In this document: piece by piece, positions 23,478-31,892 of the stretch
Numbering within the stretch: the stretch's first letter is position 1
How the letters are laid out: each line of letters starts with the position of its first letter
Assembly (NCBI GenBank): GCA_963665005.2
Contig: CAXXTQ010000001.1
Coordinates: 2,914,001-2,978,000 of the forward strand
Reading direction: 5' to 3'
Source: G963665005 sp963665005
GTDB taxonomy: Bacteria > Bacillota > Clostridia > Christensenellales > SZUA-584
Length of the DNA: 64,000 nucleotides
The notes under the pieces: generated by a model
Seen by the model: the letters and a program-made list of their open reading frames with translations, nothing else
Databases searched by the model: none
What the model was told of the DNA's origin: nothing
Position numbers and translations under genes: made by a program

Positions 23478-24071
23478 TTAAATAAGCTTTTCTAAATTAG
23501 CCACAGCGAGCTTACCCGCTTTCTTTAATATCTCCTGTACGGCCGGGTCGTCGGTGTTACCCGCGCTTATAACTATATAGCATCCTTCGGATAATATATG
23601 CAGCCCGGGCGTGCCTGTAAAGCAATCTTCGCCTATACCGCTGATATCAACATCGCTTGTTTCCTCGAGCCCCGCTTTGGCGGCGCCGTAAACCTCTTCG
23701 GGCGTTATCGTGCTGCCTTGCTGTATCGTCGACGGCTGTGTCAAAGATATCTGCAGAGAAGCAAACGAGCCGTCGGCCTGTGAATCATAAAATATTATCT
23801 TCTGCCCCACAGACTCCATAAACGTCTTTTCGCCTTCGCTGACCTCTTCTCCAAGAAGCTCTTGCGCCTCTTGCTTCGATATCAACTGCTCCGGCTCTAT
23901 TATTGCTAAAGAGGCGCTTTGCGGCTCGCTGTCGTTTGTTTGTACGTCCGCCGGCTCTGCTGCCTCTTTGTTTATATCTTCCGATTCTTTAGGCGCAGGA
24001 CTCGCTGAACAGCCTGCCAAAAACACAGCAACGCAAAGCAAAACTGCCGCTATATATGTGATTTTTTTCAT
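23478..24071 (-). CDS. lipoprotein of unknown function
   Basis: A 197-residue protein with a type II signal peptide: KKITYIAAVLLCVAVFLAGC, the lipobox LAGC giving a diacylated Cys after cleavage by LspA (gene at 39201). An acidic, low-complexity linker follows (ESEDINKEAAEPADVQ). The mature part (about 60-197) includes LISKQEAQELLGEEVSEGEK and VDISGIGEDCFTGTPGLHIL, and resembles small extracytoplasmic lipoproteins with no named family that I recognise. AGAAGG lies upstream. Located on the outer face of the membrane. Confidence 0.8.
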   Translation of the reverse strand: MKKITYIAAVLLCVAVFLAGCSASPAPKESEDINKEAAEPADVQTNDSEPQSASLAIIEPEQLISKQEAQELLGEEVSEGEKTFMESVGQKIIFYDSQADGSFASLQISLTQPSTIQQGSTITPEEVYGAAKAGLEETSDVDISGIGEDCFTGTPGLHILSEGCYIVISAGNTDDPAVQEILKKAGKLAVANLEKLI

Positions 24072-24207
24072 TAAAAAAACCTTCTTTCATATTTCATATG
24101 GCTTTTTTCTATATCATAATATACTAAAACCCTGAAATATTGCAATAGGCGCGAGCGATTACAAAAAATGAAGTTTTATTACTTAAATTCTCAAAATTAG
24201 AATTCTC

Positions 24208-24423
24208 TTAATCAACATTATTTAACTTATTAAAAACTACTGTTTGTTCTTTAAGTGAAATCTTCCCAACTTGATATCCGTATTGAGGCAGTTCCTTTTT
24301 ATAATTTAAAAAAGAATGGTCTATCTTGATTCCTGCAATATCATATATTTCAGCAAAAGATAATTTTATTGATGAATTGCCGTCCTTTTGTATATAATCC
24401 CATAAATCATTATATTTACTCAC
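24208..24423 (-). CDS. conserved small protein (71 aa), function unknown
   Basis: It begins with GTG after AAGGAG. The sequence (YNDLWDYIQKDG, LSFAEIYDIAGIKIDHSFLNYKKELPQYGYQVGKISLKEQTVVF) is compact, with no signal peptide or membrane helix. I recall similar small proteins across Firmicutes without a known role. The DHSFLNYK segment and the final beta-like strand look conserved-type rather than random. Expressed alone, with A+T-rich flanks. Confidence 0.65.
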   Translation of the reverse strand: MSKYNDLWDYIQKDGNSSIKLSFAEIYDIAGIKIDHSFLNYKKELPQYGYQVGKISLKEQTVVFNKLNNVD

Positions 24424-24481
24424 AATATACTGCTCCTTACAAATTGCATTTTTTAACTGTATTATTTATTTCCCCGTTATA

Positions 24482-25759
24482 CTACAAAAAATAATCGAGC
24501 AATGCGTTCTCCCATGCGTTATTTTGGCTTTTCTTATAAAGCTTCTCTCCTTTTCGAGCACGCAGATATCCTAGCAGAGCTAAAAGTTCCTCCCTGCTTA
24601 ATAAATCGAATACCAAAGAATATTCATTCTCAAAAAAGCATATGTTTAAAACCTCCATCAGGTCGCGCAGGCTGTGAACATATTGTTTTACCATCGCCAG
24701 CTTATCCGATGTATAGCGGCATTCTGCCATTTCGGAAATCAGTTCGCGCAGAGCTTCGTCCGGCATTGGAGCGCTATCGCAATAGCGTACATTATGTGTT
24801 TTTAAATCTGCCATTTTGAACGAAATGAACAAAGCATCGAATACCCCTTGTTCAAGCCGCACAATAAGCGATTTTTGTGCTTTTTTAATATATGCCATCA
24901 TCTTTTTATCGTTTATATCAAGTAAAATAAAAATATCATTAATCGCCTTGGCAATACGGCTTTGCAGCATGGCTCTGTTCTGCCCTTCCAGCAGCGCCCG
25001 AAGCGCTTCTCTGTTTGCAGCAGTAATCTCAAGCGAGTGCATGTTCGTACCAAGCAGAGCATGACCGATTGTGTTAAAGAGTACAGGCTCAAAAATATTA
25101 ATCAGAAGCTGCACACTGTCATCGCTGTATCCATGAAGCAAGCGTCTAATCAGAGCCGGCTCAAAGCATCTGCAAAAAGCGTTTTCCAGTGAAAGCCTCA
25201 GCATATATGCGTTTATGTATTCGATACCTCCTATCTCCGGTACGGCGATACAAAGCGGGTAATCAATATCACATGGCGTTTCGTGCGCAAAAAAACGCCC
25301 GTCATACTTCCGGAAAAACGCAGGCAGGGCTTTTGTAACAGTATCGCGATACGCGATATTATTAACATGGACAGGGCTTTCTTTAAGTTCGGACAGCAGC
25401 AATTTCCCCTCTGTTATGCACTCTTCCAAGACCGCCTGCCCCGAGCGAAACAAACTCTCCAGCGGCTCGGATTTAAGCAGTTCCATCGGATTATCCGCCT
25501 GCTTAAGACAGGTACCAATCGAATAGCACATTGATTCTAGCAGTTCCTTAGTAAGCTCAATCCGCAAAGAGCTGCTATCGCCCATCGTAAAGCGTTCTGT
25601 TTGGCTGCCGAGCAAACGCCAGAGCTGTCCCTGTATACTTACAGCTTCGTCTTTTGTCAGCATACCGTCCGACGCCGCGGCACGAAACACCGCCTCAAAA
25701 TAACGCGCACTGCTCAGCCCGGTATCAATGCGTTTATGATTTTTGATAATATGCGACAT
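24482..25759 (-). CDS. conserved protein of unknown function (DUF6179-like)
   Basis: A 425-residue, mostly helical, soluble-looking protein with no signal peptide. The N-terminus has YFEAVFRAAASDGMLTKDEAVSIQGQLWRLL, a helical block resembling a TerB/EF-like arrangement, but no catalytic motif is visible. From memory it corresponds to DUF6179, commonly found beside DUF6323; the pairing here agrees. I start at the ATG at 25759, which has GGGAGG four bases upstream; an ATG overlapping the previous stop (25774) lies within that site. It follows its partner by about 11 bases and shares its operator-controlled promoter. Confidence 0.7.
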   Translation of the reverse strand: MSHIIKNHKRIDTGLSSARYFEAVFRAAASDGMLTKDEAVSIQGQLWRLLGSQTERFTMGDSSSLRIELTKELLESMCYSIGTCLKQADNPMELLKSEPLESLFRSGQAVLEECITEGKLLLSELKESPVHVNNIAYRDTVTKALPAFFRKYDGRFFAHETPCDIDYPLCIAVPEIGGIEYINAYMLRLSLENAFCRCFEPALIRRLLHGYSDDSVQLLINIFEPVLFNTIGHALLGTNMHSLEITAANREALRALLEGQNRAMLQSRIAKAINDIFILLDINDKKMMAYIKKAQKSLIVRLEQGVFDALFISFKMADLKTHNVRYCDSAPMPDEALRELISEMAECRYTSDKLAMVKQYVHSLRDLMEVLNICFFENEYSLVFDLLSREELLALLGYLRARKGEKLYKKSQNNAWENALLDYFL

Positions 25760-25770
25760 ACCGCCTCCCA

Positions 25771-26220
25771 TCATAGACTATCCACATTGTCTCCAAATCT
25801 GACTTTGCGCGCAGCAGTCTCTAGAACAGTCTCGCGCAGGTAGTCAAGAGAGCCTTCGCACTCTCCGTCCAAGCTTAATTTCATCAAGTGAATCAATTCG
25901 TCGTCGCTGATGCCATCCATCGATTCGTTTTTGAAATAATAGAATATGTCTTGCAGCTCAGAAAGTGTATCTTCGTAGGTATCCTGATTGATATAAGGCG
26001 AATCACAGAATGTGACGATAAGCTTTTTTAAAACTCCTTCGCCGAACTCGATTCTTCCCGTATCTTCCAACGCTTCGAACCGCCTTTTTATTAGGTTCAT
26101 TATCTGTGCCTGCGAGAGTTTCAATCCGTATTTTATTGTGAGGTCGTTACAAGCATCAATCTCTTCAGAAATCTGTAACGCAACGCTTTCAAACGGTATA
26201 AGGCTAAATATATTATCCAT
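25771..26220 (-). CDS. conserved protein of unknown function (DUF6323-like)
   Basis: A 149-residue acidic protein beginning MDNIFSLIPFESVALQIS. It includes a helical block (YGLKLSQAQIMNLIKRRFEALEDTGRIEFGEGVLKKLIVTFCDSPYIN) and YEDTLSELQDIFYYFKNESMDGISDDELIHLMK. From memory this is the DUF6323 family. No enzyme motif is visible. The ATG at 26220 has GGGAG at good spacing. It is the first gene of a two-gene operon whose promoter has its -10 inside a perfect 10-bp inverted repeat, so it is likely repressed under some condition. Confidence 0.72.
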   Translation of the reverse strand: MDNIFSLIPFESVALQISEEIDACNDLTIKYGLKLSQAQIMNLIKRRFEALEDTGRIEFGEGVLKKLIVTFCDSPYINQDTYEDTLSELQDIFYYFKNESMDGISDDELIHLMKLSLDGECEGSLDYLRETVLETAARKVRFGDNVDSL

Positions 26221-26233
26221 CAAAAATCTCCCA

Positions 26234-26264
26234 ATCTGTCTTTAACTATTATACAAAGACAGAT
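26234..26264 (-). promoter_or_regulatory. palindromic operator over the promoter of the DUF6323/DUF6179-like operon
   Basis: ATCTGTCTTT (26234-26243) and AAAGACAGAT (26255-26264) form a perfect 10-bp inverted repeat with an 11-base centre. On the minus strand the centre contains TATAAT (26253-26248). The operon start codon is at 26220. A repressor bound here would block RNA polymerase. The -35 is poor, which fits a regulated promoter. As RNA the same dyad could not act as a leader hairpin if transcription starts after the -10. Confidence 0.7.
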
Positions 26265-26743
26265 AAAAAACAACCAGTCTTGAAATTTTGCCTATTTTAT
26301 GGTATAGTAAATGCATAAAATTTATAGAAAAATTAAACAAACCGCTTAAAGCGGTTTTTTTGCTGCAAAGGTAAGAAAAAGCAGCTAAACGCATACACAA
26401 AAATCCAGGACATAATATAAGTACTGGTTTTTTTAGTTTGCTCCGACGTGGTAACCGCGGCAAACATAAGAGAAATTCTTCGTATATAAAAATTCAAATC
26501 CCCTGCTATGCAACGCTTTGCGGTGATTATCGAGGACCAACAAAGCGTATACAAAAAATTATTTGTATAGCCTCCCCAGCTAAGCCGAAGCTTTGTGGAA
26601 AACTAAAAATAACCCCTAACGAAGTTTCCAACAGGGGCCCCCGCTAAGCCGAAGCTTTGCGGGGATAAGGAGGAGCAACAAAGCGTATACAAAAACCCAG
26701 GCATAAAATGCCTGGGTTTTTTGGAGCGAAGTTTGCTCCGACG
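26265..26743. repeat. mosaic of short repeats and decayed terminator copies downstream of the tRNA cluster
   Basis: No gene is evident. A 20-base segment ending in GCGTATACAAAAA occurs identically at 26538-26557 and 26676-26695. GCTAAGCCGAAGCTTTG occurs at 26579-26595 and 26643-26659. TTTGCTCCGACGTGGT occurs at 26437-26452 and again at 26732-26747, where it runs into the CCA end of tRNA-Lys. A weakened copy of the tRNA terminator lies at about 26400-26434. A separate palindromic terminator (ACCGCTTAAAGCGGT with a T-run) is at 26338-26361. The pattern suggests lost tRNA copies. Confidence 0.7.
26691..26722 (-). terminator. terminator of the tRNA cluster
   Basis: CCCAGGCA pairs with TGCCTGGG around TAAAA, with A/T runs on both sides. 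It stops minus-strand transcription after tRNA-Lys. Confidence 0.88.
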
Positions 26744-26819
26744 TGGTGACCCATCGGCGATTCGAACGCCGGACACCTTGATTAAAAGTCAAGTGCTCTA
26801 CCAACTGAGCTAATGGGTC
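26744..26819 (-). tRNA. tRNA-Lys (TTT)
   Basis: 76 bases with encoded CCA. The acceptor GACCCAT pairs with ATGGGTC. The anticodon stem-loop is CTTGACTTTTAATCAAG with anticodon TTT, and the TpsiC arm contains GTTCGAATC. Last gene of the four-tRNA cluster. Confidence 0.97.
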
Positions 26820-26860
26820 ATGTTATAATACTGCAATAATTCGCAAAATTATCAAGCAGG

Positions 26861-26935
26861 TGGCTGGGGTGGCAGGATTTGAACCTACGCATGCGGGAGT
26901 CAAAGTCCCGTGCCTTACCGCTTGGCTACACCCCA
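26861..26935 (-). tRNA. tRNA-Gln (TTG)
   Basis: 75 bases with encoded CCA. The acceptor TGGGGTG pairs with CACCCCA. The anticodon stem-loop is GGGACTTTGACTCCC with anticodon TTG, and the TpsiC arm contains GTTCAAATC. Confidence 0.97.
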
Positions 26936-26956
26936 TCGGTCCTTTTTAAAAATTTC

Positions 26957-27034
26957 TGGGGTGAATGGTGGGAATCGAACCCACGGCCTCTAGGGCCACA
27001 ACCTAGCGCTCTAACCAACTGAGCTACACCCACC
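26957..27034 (-). tRNA. tRNA-His (GTG)
   Basis: Anticodon GTG in CTAGGTTGTGGCCCTAG. It carries the extra 5' G (G-1) opposite C73 that marks tRNA-His. CCA is encoded. The acceptor has two G-T pairs. Confidence 0.97.
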
Positions 27035-27043
27035 AAATAAGCC

Positions 27044-27120
27044 TGGCGCGCCTACAGGGACTCGAACCCCGGACACACGGCTTAGAAAGCCGTTGCTCTA
27101 TCCAGCTGAGCTACAGGCGC
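27044..27120 (-). tRNA. tRNA-Arg (TCT)
   Basis: Anticodon TCT in ACGGCTTTCTAAGCCGT. The acceptor GCGCCTG pairs with TAGGCGC, and CCA is encoded. First gene of the cluster. Confidence 0.97.
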
Positions 27121-27171
27121 CCACTGCCGGCCGCCATCAGCCTACATTCTATGAGCAACCGACAAGACGGA

Positions 27172-27200
27172 ATTTTATCACAAGAACGGGCTAATGTCAA
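27172..27200 (-). promoter_or_regulatory. promoter of the tRNA cluster
   Basis: On the minus strand TTGACA (27200-27195), 17 bases, TAAAAT (27177-27172), about 50 bases before tRNA-Arg. Near-consensus, as expected for tRNA genes. Confidence 0.8.
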
Positions 27201-27271
27201 TAACCAGCGGCATATGATTTTAATATTTTGTGACATTTATTCTTTCGGAGATTTGAGGGGATTAAACAGCG

Positions 27272-28003
27272 TTAGAGCGCATCTTTGATAAATCTGGATG
27301 ATTTAAGCGGTTTTTGGAGCGCATGCTCAAAATACTCTATTAATACGCTCGCTAGCTTTTTTTCTATTCGCTTGTCAATACTTACCTTTTCTATGTCTCT
27401 CGGCAGTATATTCACCATCTTATAAAGCGCATTTAAAACCCCGCTGTCAATACGTTTTGCTCCGTGTTCTTTAGCGCACGAGGCGCAAACAACGCCGCCG
27501 TCATTAAGCGAAAAAGCGGTAAGCGCAGACCGGCTGCCGCAGATTACGCAATTCTCTATGCTTGGGTAAATACCTTCTATATATAGCAGCCGCTGTACGA
27601 AATAGCATACCGCCGCAGCCCATGAAACGAGCTTTTTATCAAGCGCGTACAAAACATTTATTGTAAGCGCGAATAATTTCGGCGCCTCATAATCTTCCTG
27701 CGCTACCGTGTTTGCGGCGTCGGCAATAAAACACGCGGCGGAAAACACATCATAATCGTTTTGCAGGCGGGCAAAGCTGTATTTTTCGTGAAAACTTTTT
27801 ACTCCGTAAAATCCGTTCTTCTCGTAAAAACCGTACTCACCGCAGCAAAAAAGAGACGATGCACAAAACAGCTTGGATGTCTGCTTTTTCGCTCCTCTTA
27901 TTTTCGCGGGCATTTTACCGTAATCTTTTGTAAGCAGCGTTACCATTCTGTCGTTATCTTTAAAATCGGCCGTCTTTATAACGACGGCAAGCGTCTTTCT
28001 CAA
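27272..28003 (-). CDS. recO: DNA repair protein RecO
   Basis: It helps load RecA onto SSB-coated single-stranded DNA with RecR. It has 243 residues. The N-terminal OB fold begins with VVIKTADFKDNDRMVTLLTKDYG. The zinc-binding site near the middle is CVICG plus CASC, and helices follow. It starts with TTG after AAGG, 12 bases from the stop of era. It is the last gene of the large yqf-era-type operon. Confidence 0.94.
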   Translation of the reverse strand: MRKTLAVVIKTADFKDNDRMVTLLTKDYGKMPAKIRGAKKQTSKLFCASSLFCCGEYGFYEKNGFYGVKSFHEKYSFARLQNDYDVFSAACFIADAANTVAQEDYEAPKLFALTINVLYALDKKLVSWAAAVCYFVQRLLYIEGIYPSIENCVICGSRSALTAFSLNDGGVVCASCAKEHGAKRIDSGVLNALYKMVNILPRDIEKVSIDKRIEKKLASVLIEYFEHALQKPLKSSRFIKDAL

Positions 28004-28015
28004 AACCTTATACCC

Positions 28016-28900
28016 TTATTCATATCCAAGCTGGCGCAAAACTCTGGTGCTGTCCCGCCAGTTTTCTTCTACCTTTACCCAAAGCTCTAAAAACACCTTC
28101 ATACCAAAAAGCATTTCTAAATCTTTTCTGGCTTCGGTACCTATGCGTTTTAGCATACGGCCTCCGCTTCCTATGATAATTGCTTTGTGCCCTTCTCTTT
28201 CGCATATAATCGTTGCGGAGATTTCAACTATATCTTTGTCTTCTCTGAAAAAAACCTTCTCGATATTAACGCCGACGCCATGCGGCACTTCTTCGCGCAG
28301 CAGATTTAACGCTTTTTCACGTATCATCTCCGCCGCTATAACGCGCTCGGGCTGGTCTGTGTACTCGTCTTCGGGGTAATACTTAGGTCCGGCTATAAGA
28401 TACGTCCTGAGCTTCGCCATAAGCCCGTCTACGCCGTCCCCCGTCTTTGCAGATATAAGATACACCTGCTTCGCCCCTTGGTTTCTTATCTCCTGCGCTA
28501 TGCTTTCGCTCGTGTCTCTATCGACAGCGTCAGTTTTATTAACAGCCGCTACAATCGGCAGCCCGCCTTTTATAAGCTTTTGCAGCACCGCCTTGTCTCT
28601 GTCGCCAAGCCCGTGCTTTGCATCGCACAAAAATACAACCGCCTCTACGTCTCTTGCGCAATCGTATGCCGTTTTGACCATATACTCTCCCAGTTTATTC
28701 TTTGGTATGTGCACGCCCGGAGTATCCAGAAAAACCATCTGAAAATCTTTGCCTGTCACAATGCCTGCTATCTTATTTCTCGTCGTCTGCGGTTTTTTTG
28801 AAACTATGGCGACCTTCGAGCCCACGATATAGTTCATCAAAGTAGATTTGCCTACGTTCGGGCTTCCGACTATCGCGATAAACGCTGATTTGTGCTCCAA
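28016..28900 (-). CDS. era: GTPase Era
   Basis: A ribosome-assembly GTPase that binds 16S rRNA near its 3' end. It has 294 residues. The G domain shows GSPNVGKST (G1), the switch region KPQTTRNKI (G2), DTPGV (G3), NKTD (G4) and SAKTGDG (G5). The C-terminal KH domain includes IIGSGGRMLKRIGTEARKDLE. I start at the TTG at 28900, one base after the cdd stop and preceded by GGAGAT; a longer frame would run deep into cdd. Confidence 0.97.
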   Translation of the reverse strand: MEHKSAFIAIVGSPNVGKSTLMNYIVGSKVAIVSKKPQTTRNKIAGIVTGKDFQMVFLDTPGVHIPKNKLGEYMVKTAYDCARDVEAVVFLCDAKHGLGDRDKAVLQKLIKGGLPIVAAVNKTDAVDRDTSESIAQEIRNQGAKQVYLISAKTGDGVDGLMAKLRTYLIAGPKYYPEDEYTDQPERVIAAEMIREKALNLLREEVPHGVGVNIEKVFFREDKDIVEISATIICEREGHKAIIIGSGGRMLKRIGTEARKDLEMLFGMKVFLELWVKVEENWRDSTRVLRQLGYE

Positions 28901-28901
28901 A

Positions 28902-29297
28902 TTATATCTCCATATCTTTGCCCGAAAAAGCTTTATACAAAAGCTCATCAAGCGGTTCTGTGTCATTTTCTAAATCGTTGTTAGAAGCAATTATTTGCAT
29001 CTCGGGCGAGAATTCGTAAAGCGCCTGCCTGCATACTCCGCAAGGATATGTAAAACTGTCCGAATCGGAAGTAATGGCAATAGCCTCAAACTCTTTTTCG
29101 CCGCTTGAAACCGCTTTATAAAGCGCCACGCGCTCTGCGCAGCACGCCACGCTGTAGGCGGCGTTTTCAATGTTTGCGCCCGTATAAACTTTGCCGCTTT
29201 TTGCAAGTATAGCGGCGCCCACTCTAAACCTCGAATAAGGCGCGTATGCGTATTTTTTTGCCTGCTCGGCCTTTTTTAAAAGCGATTCATATTTCAT
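28902..29297 (-). CDS. cdd: cytidine deaminase
   Basis: A pyrimidine-salvage enzyme that deaminates cytidine and deoxycytidine. The 131 residues fit the small tetrameric form. The zinc and catalytic motifs are CAERVAL, with a Cys ligand and the catalytic Glu, and PCGVCRQ, with two more Cys ligands. It overlaps the ybeY stop by four bases (ATGA) and precedes era by one base. Confidence 0.96.
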   Translation of the reverse strand: MKYESLLKKAEQAKKYAYAPYSRFRVGAAILAKSGKVYTGANIENAAYSVACCAERVALYKAVSSGEKEFEAIAITSDSDSFTYPCGVCRQALYEFSPEMQIIASNNDLENDTEPLDELLYKAFSGKDMEI

Positions 29298-29725
29298 GAT
29301 AATCCAAACCCCGCTTTTTTCAAAATTTCTCTTTGTTTGCTGCGGATTTCTTCTTCTTCTTTCCTGTCCATATGGTCATACCCGAAAAGATGAAGCATGG
29401 AATGAGCAACTAAAAAAGCGACTTCCCTCTCGAGCGAATGGTCAAACTCTTCCGCCTGCTTGTCGGCACGCTCAAGTGATATAGCAATGTCGCCCAAAAA
29501 CTCTTTTTCTCCAGAAGGAAAAGAGAGTACGTCGGTAACTTTGTCTATACACCGGTACTGCCGGTTTAAGCGCCTTATTTCATCATCACAGGTAACAAGA
29601 AGGCTGACGCGAAGCCGGCCCCGTTTGCCTTCCAGCTTTGCCGCCGTTTTGGCGGCTTTTAGCGCCGCTTTTCTGAGCCCTTTATCAAACAATGCGCCTT
29701 TTTCTGTAATCGATAATTTTAGCAT
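29294..29725 (-). CDS. ybeY: endoribonuclease YbeY
   Basis: A metal-dependent RNase needed for 16S rRNA 3' maturation and ribosome quality control. It has 143 residues. The catalytic zinc motif is HSMLHLFGYDH (H108, H112, H118), and VTDVLSFP is the conserved upstream block. I start at the ATG at 29725, one base after the pgpH stop with AGGAG inside pgpH's end; the longer upstream frame overlaps pgpH. Confidence 0.95.
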   Translation of the reverse strand: MLKLSITEKGALFDKGLRKAALKAAKTAAKLEGKRGRLRVSLLVTCDDEIRRLNRQYRCIDKVTDVLSFPSGEKEFLGDIAISLERADKQAEEFDHSLEREVAFLVAHSMLHLFGYDHMDRKEEEEIRSKQREILKKAGFGLS

Positions 29726-29726
29726 A

Positions 29727-31889
29727 TTACTGCTCCTGCCCCGGATATTTAACCCGTTCGTGAAGCGCTCCGTCAAAAACATTCAGAAAAGCCTTCGCGA
29801 TTATATTTAAATCGCGTCGGTTTAACGGGCACTCGTCTAACTGCCCGTCGTTATACTTATCTTTTATCAGCTTGTTTATCATCTCTCTTGCCTGCTCCTG
29901 GTCGGGGTCGTCCATGCTCCTTACAGCCGCCTCAACGCAATCGGCAAGCATTACAATAGCAGACTCTTTGGTAGAAGGCTTGCTTCCTTTATACCTGTAC
30001 GCCGCTTCATCGGGCTCGCGCCCCTCTTCTGTCGCTTTATGGTAAAAGTATGATACAACGGCATCGCCGTGATGCTGTACCAAAATCTTTTGTATGTCTC
30101 TCGGAAGTTTATATTTCTGCGCAAGTTCAAGCCCATGCGCTATATGCCCTGTAATTATTTTGGCGCTCTCGGAAGGCTTTAACTTGTCGTGCGGATTGTC
30201 GCCTTTTTGGTTTTCCTTAAAATATTTCGGGTTTTTTAATTTGCCCACATCGTGGTAATAAGCGCCCACTCTGCAAAGCAGCGCATTTGCGCCTACGGCG
30301 TCCGCGCCCGCTTCCGCAAGGTTTGCCGTAAGCACGCTGTGGTGGTAAGTACCCGGCGCTTCAACCGTCAGCCGTTTTAGAAGCGGATGGTTAGAGTTAG
30401 AAAGCTCTAAAAGCTTTGTGGGCGTTGATACCCTGAATATCGCTTCCCATATTGGCAAAGTGCCTATAGCCAGCACACCGGCAAGAATACCGCTTCCCAG
30501 AGCGTAAGCGCAGTCAATCAAAAGGCTGTCCGTCAAAAACTCTCCCGAACCTATAAGGTTTACCAGCAAAGCCACGGCAACGTTGACTCCGCCCGCAATA
30601 AGCCCCGCGAAAATAAGCGATGCCCTATGCCCCGGACGGTATAAAGCGAATACCGAGACAGAACCGCCTATTATTGTCATCATGACTGTACTTAGCATGG
30701 TTACGCTAAGAAGCCCCGTGTTCCATGAACAAACAGCGCCCACGATAAACGCTAAAAATATGTTAAGCGCAAGCGCACTTTTCTGCGAAACGAGCACGCT
30801 CGCAAGCATCGTTCCGAAAAATACAGGTATTATCCTTGAATCGAGCCTCGAGAGCGGCACCGAAATAGCTACGATAAGCGCTGATATAACAGCGAGTATA
30901 AGCAGCTTTCTCGTCTCTGCAAGAATCTCGCTTTCGAACTGATACAGGTATACACCGTAAACGCAAAACAGCAGCGCAATGAACAAGAACATGCCTATAT
31001 AAAGAGTGTAATCAGCTTTTTCTCCCCCTACCACGCCAAGTTCCTGCAGCACGGCAAGCTGTGCCTCGGTCACCGTTTCTCCTGCGACCACAACCGTCTG
31101 GCTTTGTTTGTACATAACGGGCGAAATCTTATCCGCCGCTTCGTCTTTTGCCTTCTGCGTAGCCGCTTTGTCATAAAGCATGTTAGCTTGAAGATTTTCT
31201 TCAACGGGCAGGTACGCTACATACGATATATCCCTGTCCGAATACAAAGATTCTATCTCTCTGTCTATACCGTCTTTTTCCGTTTGGAGATGTTCCTCAC
31301 GAATTCCGTTATCCAAAGAAACTTGCACTATATCGCGCACGTCTTCTTTGATTTTCATTATCTGCGCTTCTTCAAGCGAAGCCATTTTATAGACGATAGA
31401 ATCGGGAAGATCCGGCTCGCCCATTATATCTCTTATTTTATTTATCTGTTTTTTTGTTAAAAACTCTTCCCAGTCTATATCCGAAGGATCATAACTGTTT
31501 TCAAAATCTTCTTTTGATACGCCGTATGCCGCGTCTGCCATTTTGTCATCTATATATTCGTCGAATACATATTCTGTTACCAAAATCATATCTTCAAAGA
31601 AACCGGAAATTTTTATTTCAACGTCCGATTTTATTGCGTCGTCTATAGTATACATAGGCAAGACTTCCGCCTCTGCCTGCGCTATTGCCGCTTCGGTAGA
31701 CACGGTATCCGTTACATCTTTACATGCGGATATGGTAACCGGCGCCGTCTTGCCTGCGGTCAGGTCATATTTTATAGGAGTTACGGACAGCGCAACAAAG
31801 CCGAATATAACTATCATAGCTATACCGCCTATAATAATTGATACTACAGCCTGCCTTTTTGATACAGATCTTTTTTTGTATGTACCCAT
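29727..31889 (-). CDS. pgpH: c-di-AMP phosphodiesterase, 7TM-HD type (PgpH/YqfF)
   Basis: A 720-residue membrane protein of the 7TMR-HD family that hydrolyses cyclic di-AMP. Order: an N-terminal membrane anchor (about 16-36), a large extracellular 7TMR-HDED domain (about 50-275), about seven membrane helices (about 285-480), then a cytosolic HD domain with HHSVLTANLAEAGA and YYHDVGKLKNP, plus later HIAHGLELA and QHHGDAVVSYFYH. All the HD metal ligands appear present. Its place between phoH and ybeY is the usual Firmicutes order. Confidence 0.94.
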   Translation of the reverse strand: MGTYKKRSVSKRQAVVSIIIGGIAMIVIFGFVALSVTPIKYDLTAGKTAPVTISACKDVTDTVSTEAAIAQAEAEVLPMYTIDDAIKSDVEIKISGFFEDMILVTEYVFDEYIDDKMADAAYGVSKEDFENSYDPSDIDWEEFLTKKQINKIRDIMGEPDLPDSIVYKMASLEEAQIMKIKEDVRDIVQVSLDNGIREEHLQTEKDGIDREIESLYSDRDISYVAYLPVEENLQANMLYDKAATQKAKDEAADKISPVMYKQSQTVVVAGETVTEAQLAVLQELGVVGGEKADYTLYIGMFLFIALLFCVYGVYLYQFESEILAETRKLLILAVISALIVAISVPLSRLDSRIIPVFFGTMLASVLVSQKSALALNIFLAFIVGAVCSWNTGLLSVTMLSTVMMTIIGGSVSVFALYRPGHRASLIFAGLIAGGVNVAVALLVNLIGSGEFLTDSLLIDCAYALGSGILAGVLAIGTLPIWEAIFRVSTPTKLLELSNSNHPLLKRLTVEAPGTYHHSVLTANLAEAGADAVGANALLCRVGAYYHDVGKLKNPKYFKENQKGDNPHDKLKPSESAKIITGHIAHGLELAQKYKLPRDIQKILVQHHGDAVVSYFYHKATEEGREPDEAAYRYKGSKPSTKESAIVMLADCVEAAVRSMDDPDQEQAREMINKLIKDKYNDGQLDECPLNRRDLNIIAKAFLNVFDGALHERVKYPGQEQ

Positions 31890-31892
31890 ATA

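Noticed and set aside
26333..26804. Several 60-75 codon frames across the repeat region downstream of the tRNA genes
   Set aside because: They cross repeats, terminators and the tRNA-Lys gene and lack binding sites.
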